From: Chloroflexota bacterium
GTDB taxonomy: Bacteria; Chloroflexota; UBA6077; JACCZL01
DNA: 39,165 nucleotides
Direction of reading: 5' to 3'
NCBI GenBank assembly: GCA_020845495.1
Contig: JADLFM010000217.1
Coordinates: 1-39,165 of the forward strand
How positions within the stretch are numbered: position 1 is the first letter of the stretch; each line of letters opens with the position of its first letter. The position numbers and the translations under genes are program-made. This document shows, piece after piece, positions 23,486-30,597 of this stretch. A model generated the notes under the pieces. That model saw only the letters and a program-made list of their open reading frames with translations, was not told the DNA's origin and ran no database searches.

Positions 23486-23606
23486 GCGCGGCGTCTGACC
23501 GATGCCGCGCGGCCGCCACGCCGTCGCTCGTCGCTTCGCGCCGCCAGGCTCGCTGCGCGCGTCAGGGACGAGCCGTTATCCCAGACTCTCGGGCAAAGGC
23601 CAGCCA

Positions 23607-23924
23607 ATGCCGCCGACGAAAGCGCCCTCACCTAGCAAGACCCCCGCACGCCAGCCTGCAAAGAGTCGTGGCACCCGGCCGCTCGCAACGGCTGGCAGCC
23701 CGCTCGCGATGAGCTCACGCGGCCAGGGGATCACCGGCCTGTTTCGCGAGCTTCGTGCCGAGATCCGCAAGGTTATCTGGCCGTCCCGCCGTCAGACGGT
23801 CAACATGACCGCCGTCATCGTGGGCATGGCTGCTGCACTCGGGGCGTTTCTCGGCCTGGTTGACTTTAGTTTCCAGGAATTGTTCCGACACATCCTGACC
23901 CTGACCGGCGCCGGCGGCTACTAG
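23607..23924 (+). CDS. secE: Preprotein translocase subunit SecE
   Basis: A 105-aa single-membrane-span SecE. A basic, Pro/Ser-rich N-terminus of about 40 residues precedes the family signature FRELRAEIRKVIWPSRRQTV (about 45-64), then one helix (TAVIVGMAAALGAFLGLVDF) and a short tail. It clamps SecY in the SecYEG channel. The frame is open to 23502, but the ATG at 23607 has an AAAGG upstream and gives the normal length. nusG follows by 22 bp, the conserved bacterial order. Confidence 0.93.
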   Translation: MPPTKAPSPSKTPARQPAKSRGTRPLATAGSPLAMSSRGQGITGLFRELRAEIRKVIWPSRRQTVNMTAVIVGMAAALGAFLGLVDFSFQELFRHILTLTGAGGY

Positions 23925-23946
23925 GACGAGGCGGAGGACCGCGAAG

Positions 23947-24555
23947 ATGGCGCGTGAGAGTAGAAGCGCGATCGACGAGCAGGATGCCGCCGCGATGACG
24001 ACCGCGGACGGTGACCTTGGGGCTCAGGACGACCGCGAGTGGTACGTGATCCACACGTACTCCGGCTATGAGAATAAGGTCAAGACCAACCTGGAGCACC
24101 GCATCGAGTCGATGGGTGTCCAGGACAAGATCTTCCAGGTCGTCATCCCGACCGAGGAAGAGATCGAAATCAAGGATGGCCAGCGCCGGACGGTTCAGAG
24201 GAAAGTCTTCCCGGGCTATGTGCTGGTCGAGATGTCGATGTCAGACGACTCCTGGTACGTGGTGCGGAATACGCCTGGCGTGACCGGGTTCGTCGGCCAC
24301 GGAACGCGGCCGGCGCCGCTGGACGACGTCGACGTCAAGCGCATCCTGAAGCAGATGAAGATGGAGGCGCCGAAGGTCAAGGTCAGCTTCTCCCCCGGCG
24401 AGCGCGTCAAGGTGGTGGACGGACCGTTCACCGACTTCATCGGCGTGGTCGACACCATCAACGCCGAGCGCGGCAAGGTCCGAGTGCTGGTCTCGTTCTT
24501 CGGGCGCGAGACGCCGGTCGAACTCGACTTCCTCCAGGTCGCCCGCATAACGTAG
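23947..24555 (+). CDS. nusG: Transcription termination/antitermination protein NusG
   Basis: A 202-aa NusG. An extension of about 28 acidic residues precedes the NGN domain (REWYVIHTYSGYENKVKTNL, then RKVFPGYVLVEMSM and NTPGVTGFVGH). The KOW domain is at about 150-180 (FSPGERVKVVDGPFTDFIGV). It binds RNA polymerase and links it to Rho or to ribosomal S10. It lies between secE and rplK, as in most bacteria. Confidence 0.96.
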   Translation: MARESRSAIDEQDAAAMTTADGDLGAQDDREWYVIHTYSGYENKVKTNLEHRIESMGVQDKIFQVVIPTEEEIEIKDGQRRTVQRKVFPGYVLVEMSMSDDSWYVVRNTPGVTGFVGHGTRPAPLDDVDVKRILKQMKMEAPKVKVSFSPGERVKVVDGPFTDFIGVVDTINAERGKVRVLVSFFGRETPVELDFLQVARIT

Positions 24556-24569
24556 TTGTGAGTTTGTCG

Positions 24570-24664
24570 AGTTCTCAGCGTTCAGCCGTCAGTTGCCAGA
24601 GGCTCGGAGTAGTTGCCGGCGGTCTGCCCTGCCGCTGATAACTGAGCGCTGAACGCTGAGAACT
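24570..24664. repeat. 95-bp inverted-repeat element (MITE-like), copy 2
   Basis: The ends are a perfect 17-bp inverted repeat, AGTTCTCAGCGTTCAGC and its complement, enclosing about 61 bp. It lies between nusG and rplK. The left interior contains CAGCCGTCAGTT, nearly identical to the corresponding part of the element at 3819-3900. In RNA it would form a long hairpin within the operon, ending 13 nt before the rplK start. Confidence 0.7.
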
Positions 24665-24677
24665 TCGGAAGAGGTCC

Positions 24678-25106
24678 ATGGCAAAGAAGGTCCGCGCAAT
24701 CGTCAAGCTTCAGATCGACGCCGGCAAGGCCACGCCGGCGCCGCCGGTCGGCCCGGCCCTCGGCCAGCACGGCGTCAACATCATGGGCTTCGTGAAGGAG
24801 TACAACGAGCGGACGGCCGCGCAGGCCGGCATGGTGATCCCAGTGGAGATCACCATCTTCGAGGACCGCTCGTTCAACTTCGTCACGAAGACGCCGCCGG
24901 CCTCTGACCTGATCAAGAAGGCGCTGAACGTCGACAAGGGCTCGGGGACGGCCGGCAAGGGCGCGCCGGCGGGCACGCTCAGCCGTGACAAGCTGCGCGA
25001 GATCGCCGAGTTGAAGATGAAAGATTTGAACGCCACGTCCGTCGAGGGTGCCGAGAAGATCATCGCGGGCACCGCCCGCAGCATGGGCGTAGCCGTCGAG
25101 GCGTAA
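24678..25106 (+). CDS. rplK: Ribosomal protein L11
   Basis: A 142-aa L11 of normal length. It has the N-terminal [40 protein letters not shown] and the C-terminal RNA-binding domain with [14 protein letters not shown] and [11 protein letters not shown]. It binds the 23S rRNA GTPase-centre region, next to the L10-L12 stalk. GAAGAGG precedes the ATG. Confidence 0.98.
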   Translation: MAKKVRAIVKLQIDAGKATPAPPVGPALGQHGVNIMGFVKEYNERTAAQAGMVIPVEITIFEDRSFNFVTKTPPASDLIKKALNVDKGSGTAGKGAPAGTLSRDKLREIAELKMKDLNATSVEGAEKIIAGTARSMGVAVEA

Positions 25107-25218
25107 TCGATTCGCCCATCGCACCCGGCAACGGCGGCCTCGGTCGGGCGGTACGCGCGCCTGATCGTTTCCCTGTGTTGGGGGTCTGCTGGCAGGCGAT
25201 GGCGAGCGGTATGTGGGA

Positions 25219-25233
25219 GCCCGCGTCGCGGGC
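25219..25233 (+). promoter_or_regulatory. Small hairpin before rplA
   Basis: GCCCGC-GTC-GCGGGC lies 22 bp before the rplA start in a 148-bp gap. L1 regulates its operon by binding its own mRNA in many bacteria. I cannot match this hairpin to an L1 site, so it is only a candidate. Confidence 0.25.
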
Positions 25234-25254
25234 GTCTGCACCACTGGAGGTAGG

Positions 25255-25956
25255 ATGGCTGGCAAGAAGTACAAGAGCGCTCTCGAGAAGATCGACCGCG
25301 AGAAGCTCTATGAGCCGCGCGAGGCGCTCGAGCTCCTGAAGTCGCTCAGCTACGCGAAGTTCGATGAGACGGTGGAAGTCCACATCCGGACGGGCGTCGA
25401 TCCTCGCCACGCCGATCAGGTGATTCGTGGCTCGGCTGCGCTCCCGGCCGGCACCGGCAAGACCCGCCGCGTCATCGCGTTCGCGCAGGGCGACAAGATC
25501 CGTGAGGCCGAAGAGGCCGGCGCGGATGTGGCTGGCGCTGAAGATCTGGTGCAGCGAGTCCAGCAGGGCTGGCTCGACTTCGACGTCGCGGTTGCTACGC
25601 CGGACATGATGGGGCTGGTCGGGCGGCTCGGCCGGGTACTCGGTCCGCGCGGCCTGATGCCGAACCCGCGCACCGGGACGGTCACCCCAGAGGTCGGCCG
25701 GGTGATCCGCGAGGTCAAGGGCGGCCGGATCGACTTCCGGGTCGACAAGACGGCGGTCGTCCACATGCCGATTGGCCGGATCTCGTTCGACGCCGACAAG
25801 TTGATGCAGAACCTGGCAGCGGCCATCGACGCGGTCGTGCGGGCCAAGCCAACGGCTGCCAAAGGCACCTACATCCGGTCGATCACGGTCACGACCACGA
25901 TGGGCCCTGGTATCAAGCTGGATATCCAGCCGACGTTGGCGCTCGCGGCGGCGTAA
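25255..25956 (+). CDS. rplA: Ribosomal protein L1
   Basis: A 233-aa L1. It begins [20 protein letters not shown] and contains the [20 protein letters not shown] signature (about 121-140) and [20 protein letters not shown] near the end. It forms the L1 stalk of the ribosome and usually represses its own operon. ATG 25255 is chosen over earlier in-frame starts because GGAGG lies 4 nt before it and the family start fits. Confidence 0.97.
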   Translation: MAGKKYKSALEKIDREKLYEPREALELLKSLSYAKFDETVEVHIRTGVDPRHADQVIRGSAALPAGTGKTRRVIAFAQGDKIREAEEAGADVAGAEDLVQRVQQGWLDFDVAVATPDMMGLVGRLGRVLGPRGLMPNPRTGTVTPEVGRVIREVKGGRIDFRVDKTAVVHMPIGRISFDADKLMQNLAAAIDAVVRAKPTAAKGTYIRSITVTTTMGPGIKLDIQPTLALAAA

Positions 25957-25965
25957 GAAGCCTTT

Positions 25966-26018
25966 CCCTCACCCACGGCCCCTCTCTACGCGTGCGAGAG
26001 AGGGGCCGTGGGTGAGGG
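25966..26018. terminator. Very large perfect hairpin between rplA and rplJL
   Basis: The arms 25966-25987 and 25997-26018 are a perfect 22-bp inverted repeat of the CCCTCACCC type with a 9-nt loop, ten bases after the rplA stop. It is followed by GCGTTTGC, a weak T-tract. It may end the upstream unit and is related in sequence to the REP-like repeat at 1849-1911. Confidence 0.6.
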
Positions 26019-26022
26019 GCGT

Positions 26023-26052
26023 TTGCGGCTGAGGTAGCGGCTTCCGTAGACT
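26023..26052 (+). promoter_or_regulatory. Candidate promoter of the L10 leader
   Basis: TTGCGG (26023-26028), an 18-bp spacer and TAGACT (26047-26052) lie just before the L10 leader. This is a plausible start for a separate rplJL transcript. Confidence 0.35.
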
Positions 26053-26077
26053 TCTGAGCGCGACAATTGAAGACGTT

Positions 26078-26145
26078 TGCTGTAGACAGCGGGTGCGCCT
26101 CCCCTCGGGGCGCTTAATGCACGGCCCGCCGAGGCGCTTCTCCGA
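26078..26145 (+). promoter_or_regulatory. Ribosomal protein L10 leader
   Basis: The sequence TAGACAGCGGGTGC, a CCCC/GGGG hairpin, TTAATGCAC and GGCCCGCCGAGG follows the conserved plan of the bacterial L10 leader. GCGGG pairs with CCCGC and GTGC with GCAC around the internal hairpin. In other bacteria, L10 (with L12) binds this RNA and represses its own synthesis. The limits are approximate. Confidence 0.75.
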
Positions 26146-26181
26146 ACTGACGGCCCTTGCCGGCTCGACGTTCGCCTTGAC

Positions 26182-26210
26182 GCCCCGGCCTCGTGCGCGG
26201 GGCTTTGTCA
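26182..26210 (+). terminator. Leader attenuator hairpin before rplJL
   Basis: GCCCCG (26182-26187) pairs with CGGGGC (26198-26203) and is followed by TTTGTCA. It lies downstream of the L10 leader and 167 bp before the start codon, the place expected for a transcription attenuator controlled by the leader. Confidence 0.45.
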
Positions 26211-26376
26211 TTCTGACCGACGTCATCGAGGGCGTCACTGCACGGGAACCACGTCGACGAGAGGCGCCCATGCGCGTGGTTCCTATGCAGGGTGCGATCG
26301 GGGAACGCCGGCAGGGCGATTCAGCCGGACGACAGCGTTCGCGGTGTCGTCCGAGATAGTGAAAGGAGGTGACCGA

Positions 26377-27321
26377 GTGCCGAAAGCTGAAGTACGCCAG
26401 CAGAAAGAGCAGTCTGTCGACGAGTTAGCCGACAAGCTCCAGCGGAGCCAGATGGTCGTCGTGACAGACTATCGCGGGCTGTCTGTCGCCGAGATGTCGA
26501 CGCTGCGGGGCCGGCTACGCGACATCGGCGCAGACTACCAGGTTGCTAAGAACACGCTCACCCGGTTCGCCGCCGAGCGCGTCGGGCGAGACGGGCTCGT
26601 GCCCGACCTGGCGGGGCCGACGGCGATTGCGTTCGCATTCGGCGATCCGTCCGCGCTCGCAAAGTCGTTGCAGGACTACCTGCGAACGTCACGGGTACTC
26701 GCCATCAAGGGCGGCATACTCGGCGACCGCCATGTGACGGCCGAAGACATCGGCCGAATCGCGGAGCTACCGTCGCGCGACGTGGTGCTTGGCCAGACGC
26801 TCGGGAGCATTATCTCGCCGCTGTCGGCGTTCCTGATGGTGATCTCAGCGCCGCTCCAGAACGTGATTGGCGTGCTCGAAGCGCGCCGCCAGCAGCTCGA
26901 AGAGTCCGGCGAGGCCGGCGTGGCCCAGGAGGGTACGGGTATGGTGAACGACGAACTGATTGCGACCATCGAGAAGATGACGGTGCTTGACCTGGTCGAG
27001 CTGAAGAAGGCGCTCGAGGAGAAGTGGGGCGTGACGGCCGCCGTGGCGATGGCCCCGGCAGCCGCGGCACCCGCTGGCGATGGCGCCGCGGCTGCCGAAG
27101 TCGAGGAGCAGACCGAATTTAGTGTCATCCTCACCAACTTCGGCCCGAACAAGATCAACGTCATCAAGGCAGTCCGCGAACTGACCAGCCTGGGTCTGAA
27201 GGAGGCCAAGGATCTGGTCGAGGCGGCGCCAAAGCCGGTCAAGGAAGGTGTCAACAAGGAGGAGGCCGAGGCAGCCGCGGCGAAGCTGCGCGACGCTGGC
27301 GCCACTGCCGACGTCAAGTAA
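26377..27321 (+). CDS. rplJL: Fused ribosomal proteins L10 and L7/L12
   Basis: One uninterrupted 314-aa frame encodes both stalk proteins. Residues 1-188 are L10: [39 protein letters not shown] and a C-terminal helix ending [20 protein letters not shown]. Residues 189-314 are a complete L7/L12: [20 protein letters not shown], an Ala/Pro/Gly hinge, then [20 protein letters not shown] and [15 protein letters not shown]. They are separate genes in nearly all bacteria. The start is GTG 26377 with AAAGGAGGTGA upstream. Inside, GGAGG at 26928-26932 is 8 nt before ATG 26941 (Met189), so free L12 could be made as well; the ribosome needs several L12 per L10. The gene sits under an L10 leader. A one-base sequencing indel near the junction would also explain a fusion. 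Confidence 0.93.
   Translation: MPKAEVRQQKEQSVDELADKLQRSQMVVVTDYRGLSVAEMSTLRGRLRDIGADYQVAKNTLTRFAAERVGRDGLVPDLAGPTAIAFAFGDPSALAKSLQDYLRTSRVLAIKGGILGDRHVTAEDIGRIAELPSRDVVLGQTLGSIISPLSAFLMVISAPLQNVIGVLEARRQQLEESGEAGVAQEGTGMVNDELIATIEKMTVLDLVELKKALEEKWGVTAAVAMAPAAAAPAGDGAAAAEVEEQTEFSVILTNFGPNKINVIKAVRELTSLGLKEAKDLVEAAPKPVKEGVNKEEAEAAAAKLRDAGATADVK
26927..26943 (+). promoter_or_regulatory. rplL: Internal ribosome binding site and ATG for L7/L12
   Basis: AGGAGGG (26927-26933) followed after 7-8 nt by ATG (26941) lies within the L10-L12 frame, exactly where L12 homology begins. The same bases encode Gln-Glu-Gly in the linker. This is strong circumstantial evidence for independent initiation of L12. 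Confidence 0.7.
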
Positions 27322-27354
27322 GACCCTACATAGCCGGCTGTAGGGGCCGGATCA

Positions 27355-27392
27355 CGAGGAGGGGACGAGCCAACCGGCTCGCCCCCTCTTCG
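27355..27392 (+). terminator. Terminator of the ribosomal protein operon
   Basis: A 17-bp stem with one mismatch and one G-U (27355-27371 with 27376-27392, AACC loop) begins 33 bp after the stop and is followed by TCGTTTGTC. A smaller hairpin, CCCTACA/TGTAGGG, precedes it. Confidence 0.75.
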
Positions 27393-27422
27393 TCGTTTGT
27401 CGGCGGTCGCGCGGTTCGTCAG

Positions 27423-28901
27423 TCAGTCGCGCATCCGCTTCACCATCAGTTGGGCGAACTGGCGGGTAAACGCCTGAGTGTTCCCCTCCGGATCATCGAG
27501 GCCATAGGTATAGATCACACCGACCATCTTGCCCACCCGGAAGACGATCCGCCGGTGGAGCATTTCGTCCGCTTCGACGCACTTCGACGCAGTGCAGGCA
27601 GACTGCCCCTTCGCCTCTTCGCCGACGTCTTCGTCTCCCTCAGTGTTGAATGGGAACCTGCCGCCAACCTTGTTCTTCGCTTCGGGGAATTTCTCGTTCT
27701 GGGACGCTTCCTGCGCGAAGATCTGGCGCGCCGTGTCGACATCACGCGCGATGATCGCCCGGCTATAGACCACGATGGGGCCGCTGTGGCGATTCTTGTT
27801 GGTATCCTCGCGCTCGAAGCGCGCCGAAGCCCAGATCTGGCGGCTGTCCGAGCCATCCTTCGTGTCGCCGGTCTTAGCGTCACGCCCGGCCTCGTTCTCC
27901 TTTACGAGTAAGGACTTCGGGTCGCCTGCTGGCGGGCCGCTCGGGGTGGCCGTCGCGGCAGGCGGCGTCGGTGAGGCCGCTGGCTTCGCGGCTGGCTGGG
28001 TTTGGGCGACCGGGCGCGGCGCAGCCGGCGTCGTGTCGAGCGACGGACGGAAGGCGTTGCTGAGGTCCGAGTCCGGCAGGTCGGCTGGACGGAGCGGGCC
28101 GGTGTGGCCGTCTGGGTCATACTGAAGGTAGAGCGGGCTGGTGGCGGCCTGGGCTGCCAGGTCGTCCGGCAGGTTCTCGCCAGTGATGACCGCCTTCAGC
28201 GCGTCAGCCAGCAGCAATCCCTGGGTGCAGGTGCAGCCGGCATCGTAGTGCATGACGCCGCGCTGGAAGCGCTGGTAGATGAACGAGCCGTTGTTGGGGT
28301 CCGGAGTCGGCTTCGAGGTCGGCTGCCCCCAGAGCTCGAGGTTGAGCAACGGCAGCAAATCGGCATTGCCGTTGCCGTCGGGGAAGGCGTCTGCCAGTGT
28401 AACGGTGCCGGCGAAGGTGTCGTAAAACTTGACTGGCTGGCTCTGGAACTGATTGGGCGCGTTCTCACGAATGAAGGCGACGACGGCCGCGTCATAACCC
28501 GGCGAGCCGGGACGCGGTGACTTCCCGACGACCTCCGGATCGACGCCGGGGAACGTCGAGCCATTGATCGTGGTGTACGGCAGCAGCCCGTCGTCGAGCA
28601 GGTTCAACGTCCGGATGCCGCCCCGCCCGGCCTGCACGACCTGTCGCTGGAAGAACTGAGTCGGCGCACCCATGAACTCGAACGTGCGCGAGATCGGCAG
28701 CCCAAAGGTGCGCGTTCGGCCGCGTTTCGTGAAGTAGTCCCAGATCTGATCGTCGTCGATCCGGAAGCCGGTGTCTGAAAAATACCGCTCGTCCTGCTGC
28801 GCGCTCGCTGACGGGCCGGGCAGCCAGAGTGCGGCCGCCGTGAGCGCGACGAGGACGAGGAGGCCGGCAAACCGTGCCAACCGAGAGAAGTCTCGAATCA
28901 C
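27423..28901 (-). CDS. Secreted hypothetical protein, Chloroflexota type
   Basis: A 492-aa protein with a Sec signal peptide (ARFAGLLVLVALTAAALWLP, cleavage probably after ASA-QQ near residue 32). The first mature domain has IWDYFTKRGRTRTFGLPISR and QFFQRQVVQ, a segment type that I know from many Chloroflexota exported proteins of unknown function. A Pro/Ala/Thr-rich linker (about 290-330) leads to a C-terminal domain with two nearby cysteines (SACTASKC) and a TYGLDDPEGNTQAFTRQFAQ end. The start is GTG 28901 with AAGGAA 7 nt before it. The longer upstream frame is not supported. Function unknown; an extracytoplasmic role is clear. Confidence 0.75.
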   Translation of the reverse strand: MIRDFSRLARFAGLLVLVALTAAALWLPGPSASAQQDERYFSDTGFRIDDDQIWDYFTKRGRTRTFGLPISRTFEFMGAPTQFFQRQVVQAGRGGIRTLNLLDDGLLPYTTINGSTFPGVDPEVVGKSPRPGSPGYDAAVVAFIRENAPNQFQSQPVKFYDTFAGTVTLADAFPDGNGNADLLPLLNLELWGQPTSKPTPDPNNGSFIYQRFQRGVMHYDAGCTCTQGLLLADALKAVITGENLPDDLAAQAATSPLYLQYDPDGHTGPLRPADLPDSDLSNAFRPSLDTTPAAPRPVAQTQPAAKPAASPTPPAATATPSGPPAGDPKSLLVKENEAGRDAKTGDTKDGSDSRQIWASARFEREDTNKNRHSGPIVVYSRAIIARDVDTARQIFAQEASQNEKFPEAKNKVGGRFPFNTEGDEDVGEEAKGQSACTASKCVEADEMLHRRIVFRVGKMVGVIYTYGLDDPEGNTQAFTRQFAQLMVKRMRD

Positions 28902-29016
28902 GGGGTATTCCTTCCTGGGACGTGTCAGCGTCATGCCTGCTCGAAACTCGCGCGCCCGGTGAGGCGCCGACCTCAGCGTCAGGCCGACAACTCTGCCGGT
29001 TTTGGGCGAATCCGGG

Positions 29017-29062
29017 CAAGGTACGCCGCAAGGTACGCCGCGAGGTACGCCACAAGGTGCGG
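29017..29062. repeat. Tandem repeat, 12-bp unit x3.7
   Basis: CAAGGTACGCCG occurs exactly at 29017-29028 and 29029-29040, then with changes at 29041-29052 and as a partial copy. It lies in the divergent gap 28902-29183. Confidence 0.8.
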
Positions 29063-29097
29063 TGACGCCTGCGCTGATCGGAACGAATGACAGTTGG

Positions 29098-29130
29098 CAC
29101 TGGCGCAGCACTGGCGCAGCACTGGCGCAG
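29098..29130. repeat. Tandem repeat, 11-bp unit x3
   Basis: CACTGGCGCAG is repeated three times exactly. Just after it, TAGAAT (29139-29144) may be the -10 box of the next gene. Confidence 0.85.
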
Positions 29131-29183
29131 TGACCCGCTAGAATCGCAGCGGATAACCTGTTGGCACGGAGGAGGGACCGGGT

Positions 29184-29714
29184 ATGCCGTACTGCCCAGC
29201 GTGTGGGAACCAACACGCCGAAGGCGACCGCTTCTGTTCGCGGTGCGGGCGGGCGCTGTCCGCTGAGGCGGCTGGGCCGGGAGGCACGGGACAGGGCCCG
29301 CAACCACCCGAGCAGGGTGAGACGCCGCCCGCTCATCCTTCGGAAGCTCCGGCCGGCGAGACAACGATCTGGGAAGGCACCCCGCACGGCCTGCTCAACC
29401 CCATCGAGACTCATGCCATCCGCTGGGAGCTCACTACCGAGCGGCTGCGGACCATTCGCGGCCTGCTCAACCGCTCGATCGACGAGATCGAGTTGACGCG
29501 GGTTCGAGACGTTGCCGTCGAGCAGTCGCTGACGCAGCGGGCGCTTGGGATCGGAACCGTATTCGTGGTGACGACGGACGCGACGTCACCGCGCGTCGCA
29601 CTGCACGACGTCGCAGAGCCAGAGCAGGTGAAGGAGTTGATCCGCACGGCCGTGCGCGACCAGCGCCGTCGCCTGCGGGTGCGACAACTCGAAGTGGAGG
29701 ACGAGCGGCTGTGA
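29184..29714 (+). CDS. Zinc-ribbon and bacterial PH-domain protein
   Basis: A 176-aa protein. Residues 1-24 form a zinc ribbon with two Cys-x-x-Cys pairs (YCPACGNQH and FCSRCGRAL). A Pro/Gly/Ala linker (about 28-58) leads to a DUF304/bacterial PH-like domain: a Trp-containing strand (TTIWEGTPH), RWELTTERLRTIRGLLNRSI, DEIELTRVRDVAVEQSLTQR and GTVFVVTTDATSPRVALHDV. Such proteins are usually membrane or scaffold associated; this one has no membrane helix. GGAGGAGGG precedes the ATG. Confidence 0.8.
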   Translation: MPYCPACGNQHAEGDRFCSRCGRALSAEAAGPGGTGQGPQPPEQGETPPAHPSEAPAGETTIWEGTPHGLLNPIETHAIRWELTTERLRTIRGLLNRSIDEIELTRVRDVAVEQSLTQRALGIGTVFVVTTDATSPRVALHDVAEPEQVKELIRTAVRDQRRRLRVRQLEVEDERL

Positions 29715-29754
29715 CGTCCGGCCCCGCGGTGTGCGGCGCTGCGGCGCCCGCCCT

Positions 29755-29786
29755 GATGGCGGTCAGCCCGGATGGCGGTCAGCCCC
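29755..29786. repeat. Tandem duplication, 16-bp unit x2
   Basis: GATGGCGGTCAGCCCG is repeated head to tail in the gap between the PH-domain gene and the kinase-like gene (the last base of copy 2 differs). Confidence 0.75.
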
Positions 29787-29837
29787 GTGACCCCTCGGCA
29801 TTGTGACGTGCGGCGCGGCGGACCGCCGAGCGGGCGC

Positions 29838-29847
29838 ATGGTACAAT
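29838..29847 (+). promoter_or_regulatory. Extended -10 promoter
   Basis: TGG-TACAAT (TACAAT 29842-29847) is an extended -10 element about 80 bp before the kinase-like gene. No -35 is needed for this class, and none is visible. Confidence 0.5.
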
Positions 29848-29928
29848 CGGCGCCTGTCGGCGGGGCACGGCCACAGCCTCGGCGTCGCGCCCCGTGCGCT
29901 CTACCCGCCCGACCTGAAGGAGGGCATC

Positions 29929-30597
29929 ATGGCGCTCGTGTCGGTCTCCCGTGAGGAAGGCAGTTGGGGCGGTGACGTCGCTCGCGACCTCGCCGTCCGG
30001 CTCGGCTACCGTCTGCTCGACAAGAAGGCCCTGCTGGAAGAGGCCGAGGCGTATGGCGGGATCGACGAGACGGCGCCGGAGCTGTTGGAGCGGCGGCCTG
30101 GACTCCTCGAACGGCTCGACCAGGAGCGGCGGCGCTACAACGTCCTGCTCCGGACCGTCGTCTACGATATGGCCTTACGCGACAACGTCGTGTTCCTCGG
30201 CCGCGGGACCGGCATGCTCTTGCGCGAGGTCGATCACGCGCTGAAGGTGCTGTTCACCAGCCCGATGCCCGTGCGGATCGCGCGGATCATGGAGCGGGGA
30301 GCCGGCGGACGGCCCGGCCCGATGACCCGCGAACAGGCCGAGGATGTCGCACGCCGAGCCGATCGCGACCGAGCCGCCTACCACCGGTATCTCTTTCAGG
30401 CAGACTGGCTCGATCCGATGTACCACAGCGTCGTGATGAACACCGCGACCATCGAAGTGCCGGCTGCAACCGCCGTGTTGGTGCGGATGATCGAGTCCGG
30501 CGCCTACGACCCGACCCCGCCGACACGTGCGAAGCTCGAGCAACTGGCGCGACAGAGCAAGGAAGAGGTGTCGCGGCTGATCGGCGGGCGGCGGTGA
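29929..30597 (+). CDS. Cytidylate kinase-like protein
   Basis: A 222-aa P-loop-type protein of the cytidylate kinase-like family. It starts MALVSVSREEGSWGGDVARD, where the usual GxxGsGks loop is replaced by REEGSWGGDVA, followed by LAVRLGYRLLDKKALLEEAE. VVFLGRGTGMLLREVDHALK and the ERGAGGRPGPMTREQAEDVA lid-like segment follow, then DRDRAAYHRYLFQADW. True CMP kinases have a Lys in the loop; its absence leaves the activity open. The ATG at 29929 has AAGGAGG 6 nt upstream. The stop overlaps the GTG of the next frame. Confidence 0.78.
   Translation: MALVSVSREEGSWGGDVARDLAVRLGYRLLDKKALLEEAEAYGGIDETAPELLERRPGLLERLDQERRRYNVLLRTVVYDMALRDNVVFLGRGTGMLLREVDHALKVLFTSPMPVRIARIMERGAGGRPGPMTREQAEDVARRADRDRAAYHRYLFQADWLDPMYHSVVMNTATIEVPAATAVLVRMIESGAYDPTPPTRAKLEQLARQSKEEVSRLIGGRR

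Noticed and set aside
25219..25233. L1 binding site regulating the L11-L1 operon
   Set aside because: The hairpin lacks features that I can match to an L1 site and lies before rplA instead of rplK; kept only as a low-confidence hairpin.
26945..26947. A +1 frame stop overlapping the L12 ATG (ATGGTGA), suggesting two normally coupled genes
   Set aside because: The +1 frame of the preceding L10 tail translates to a non-L10 Arg/Ser/Pro-rich string, whereas the zero frame gives a natural helix end, so the fusion reading is preferred; still listed as the main way to refute it.
29423..29890. Frames antisense to the PH-domain gene
   Set aside because: Arg/Ser-rich translation typical of GC-rich shadow frames, with no start signals.
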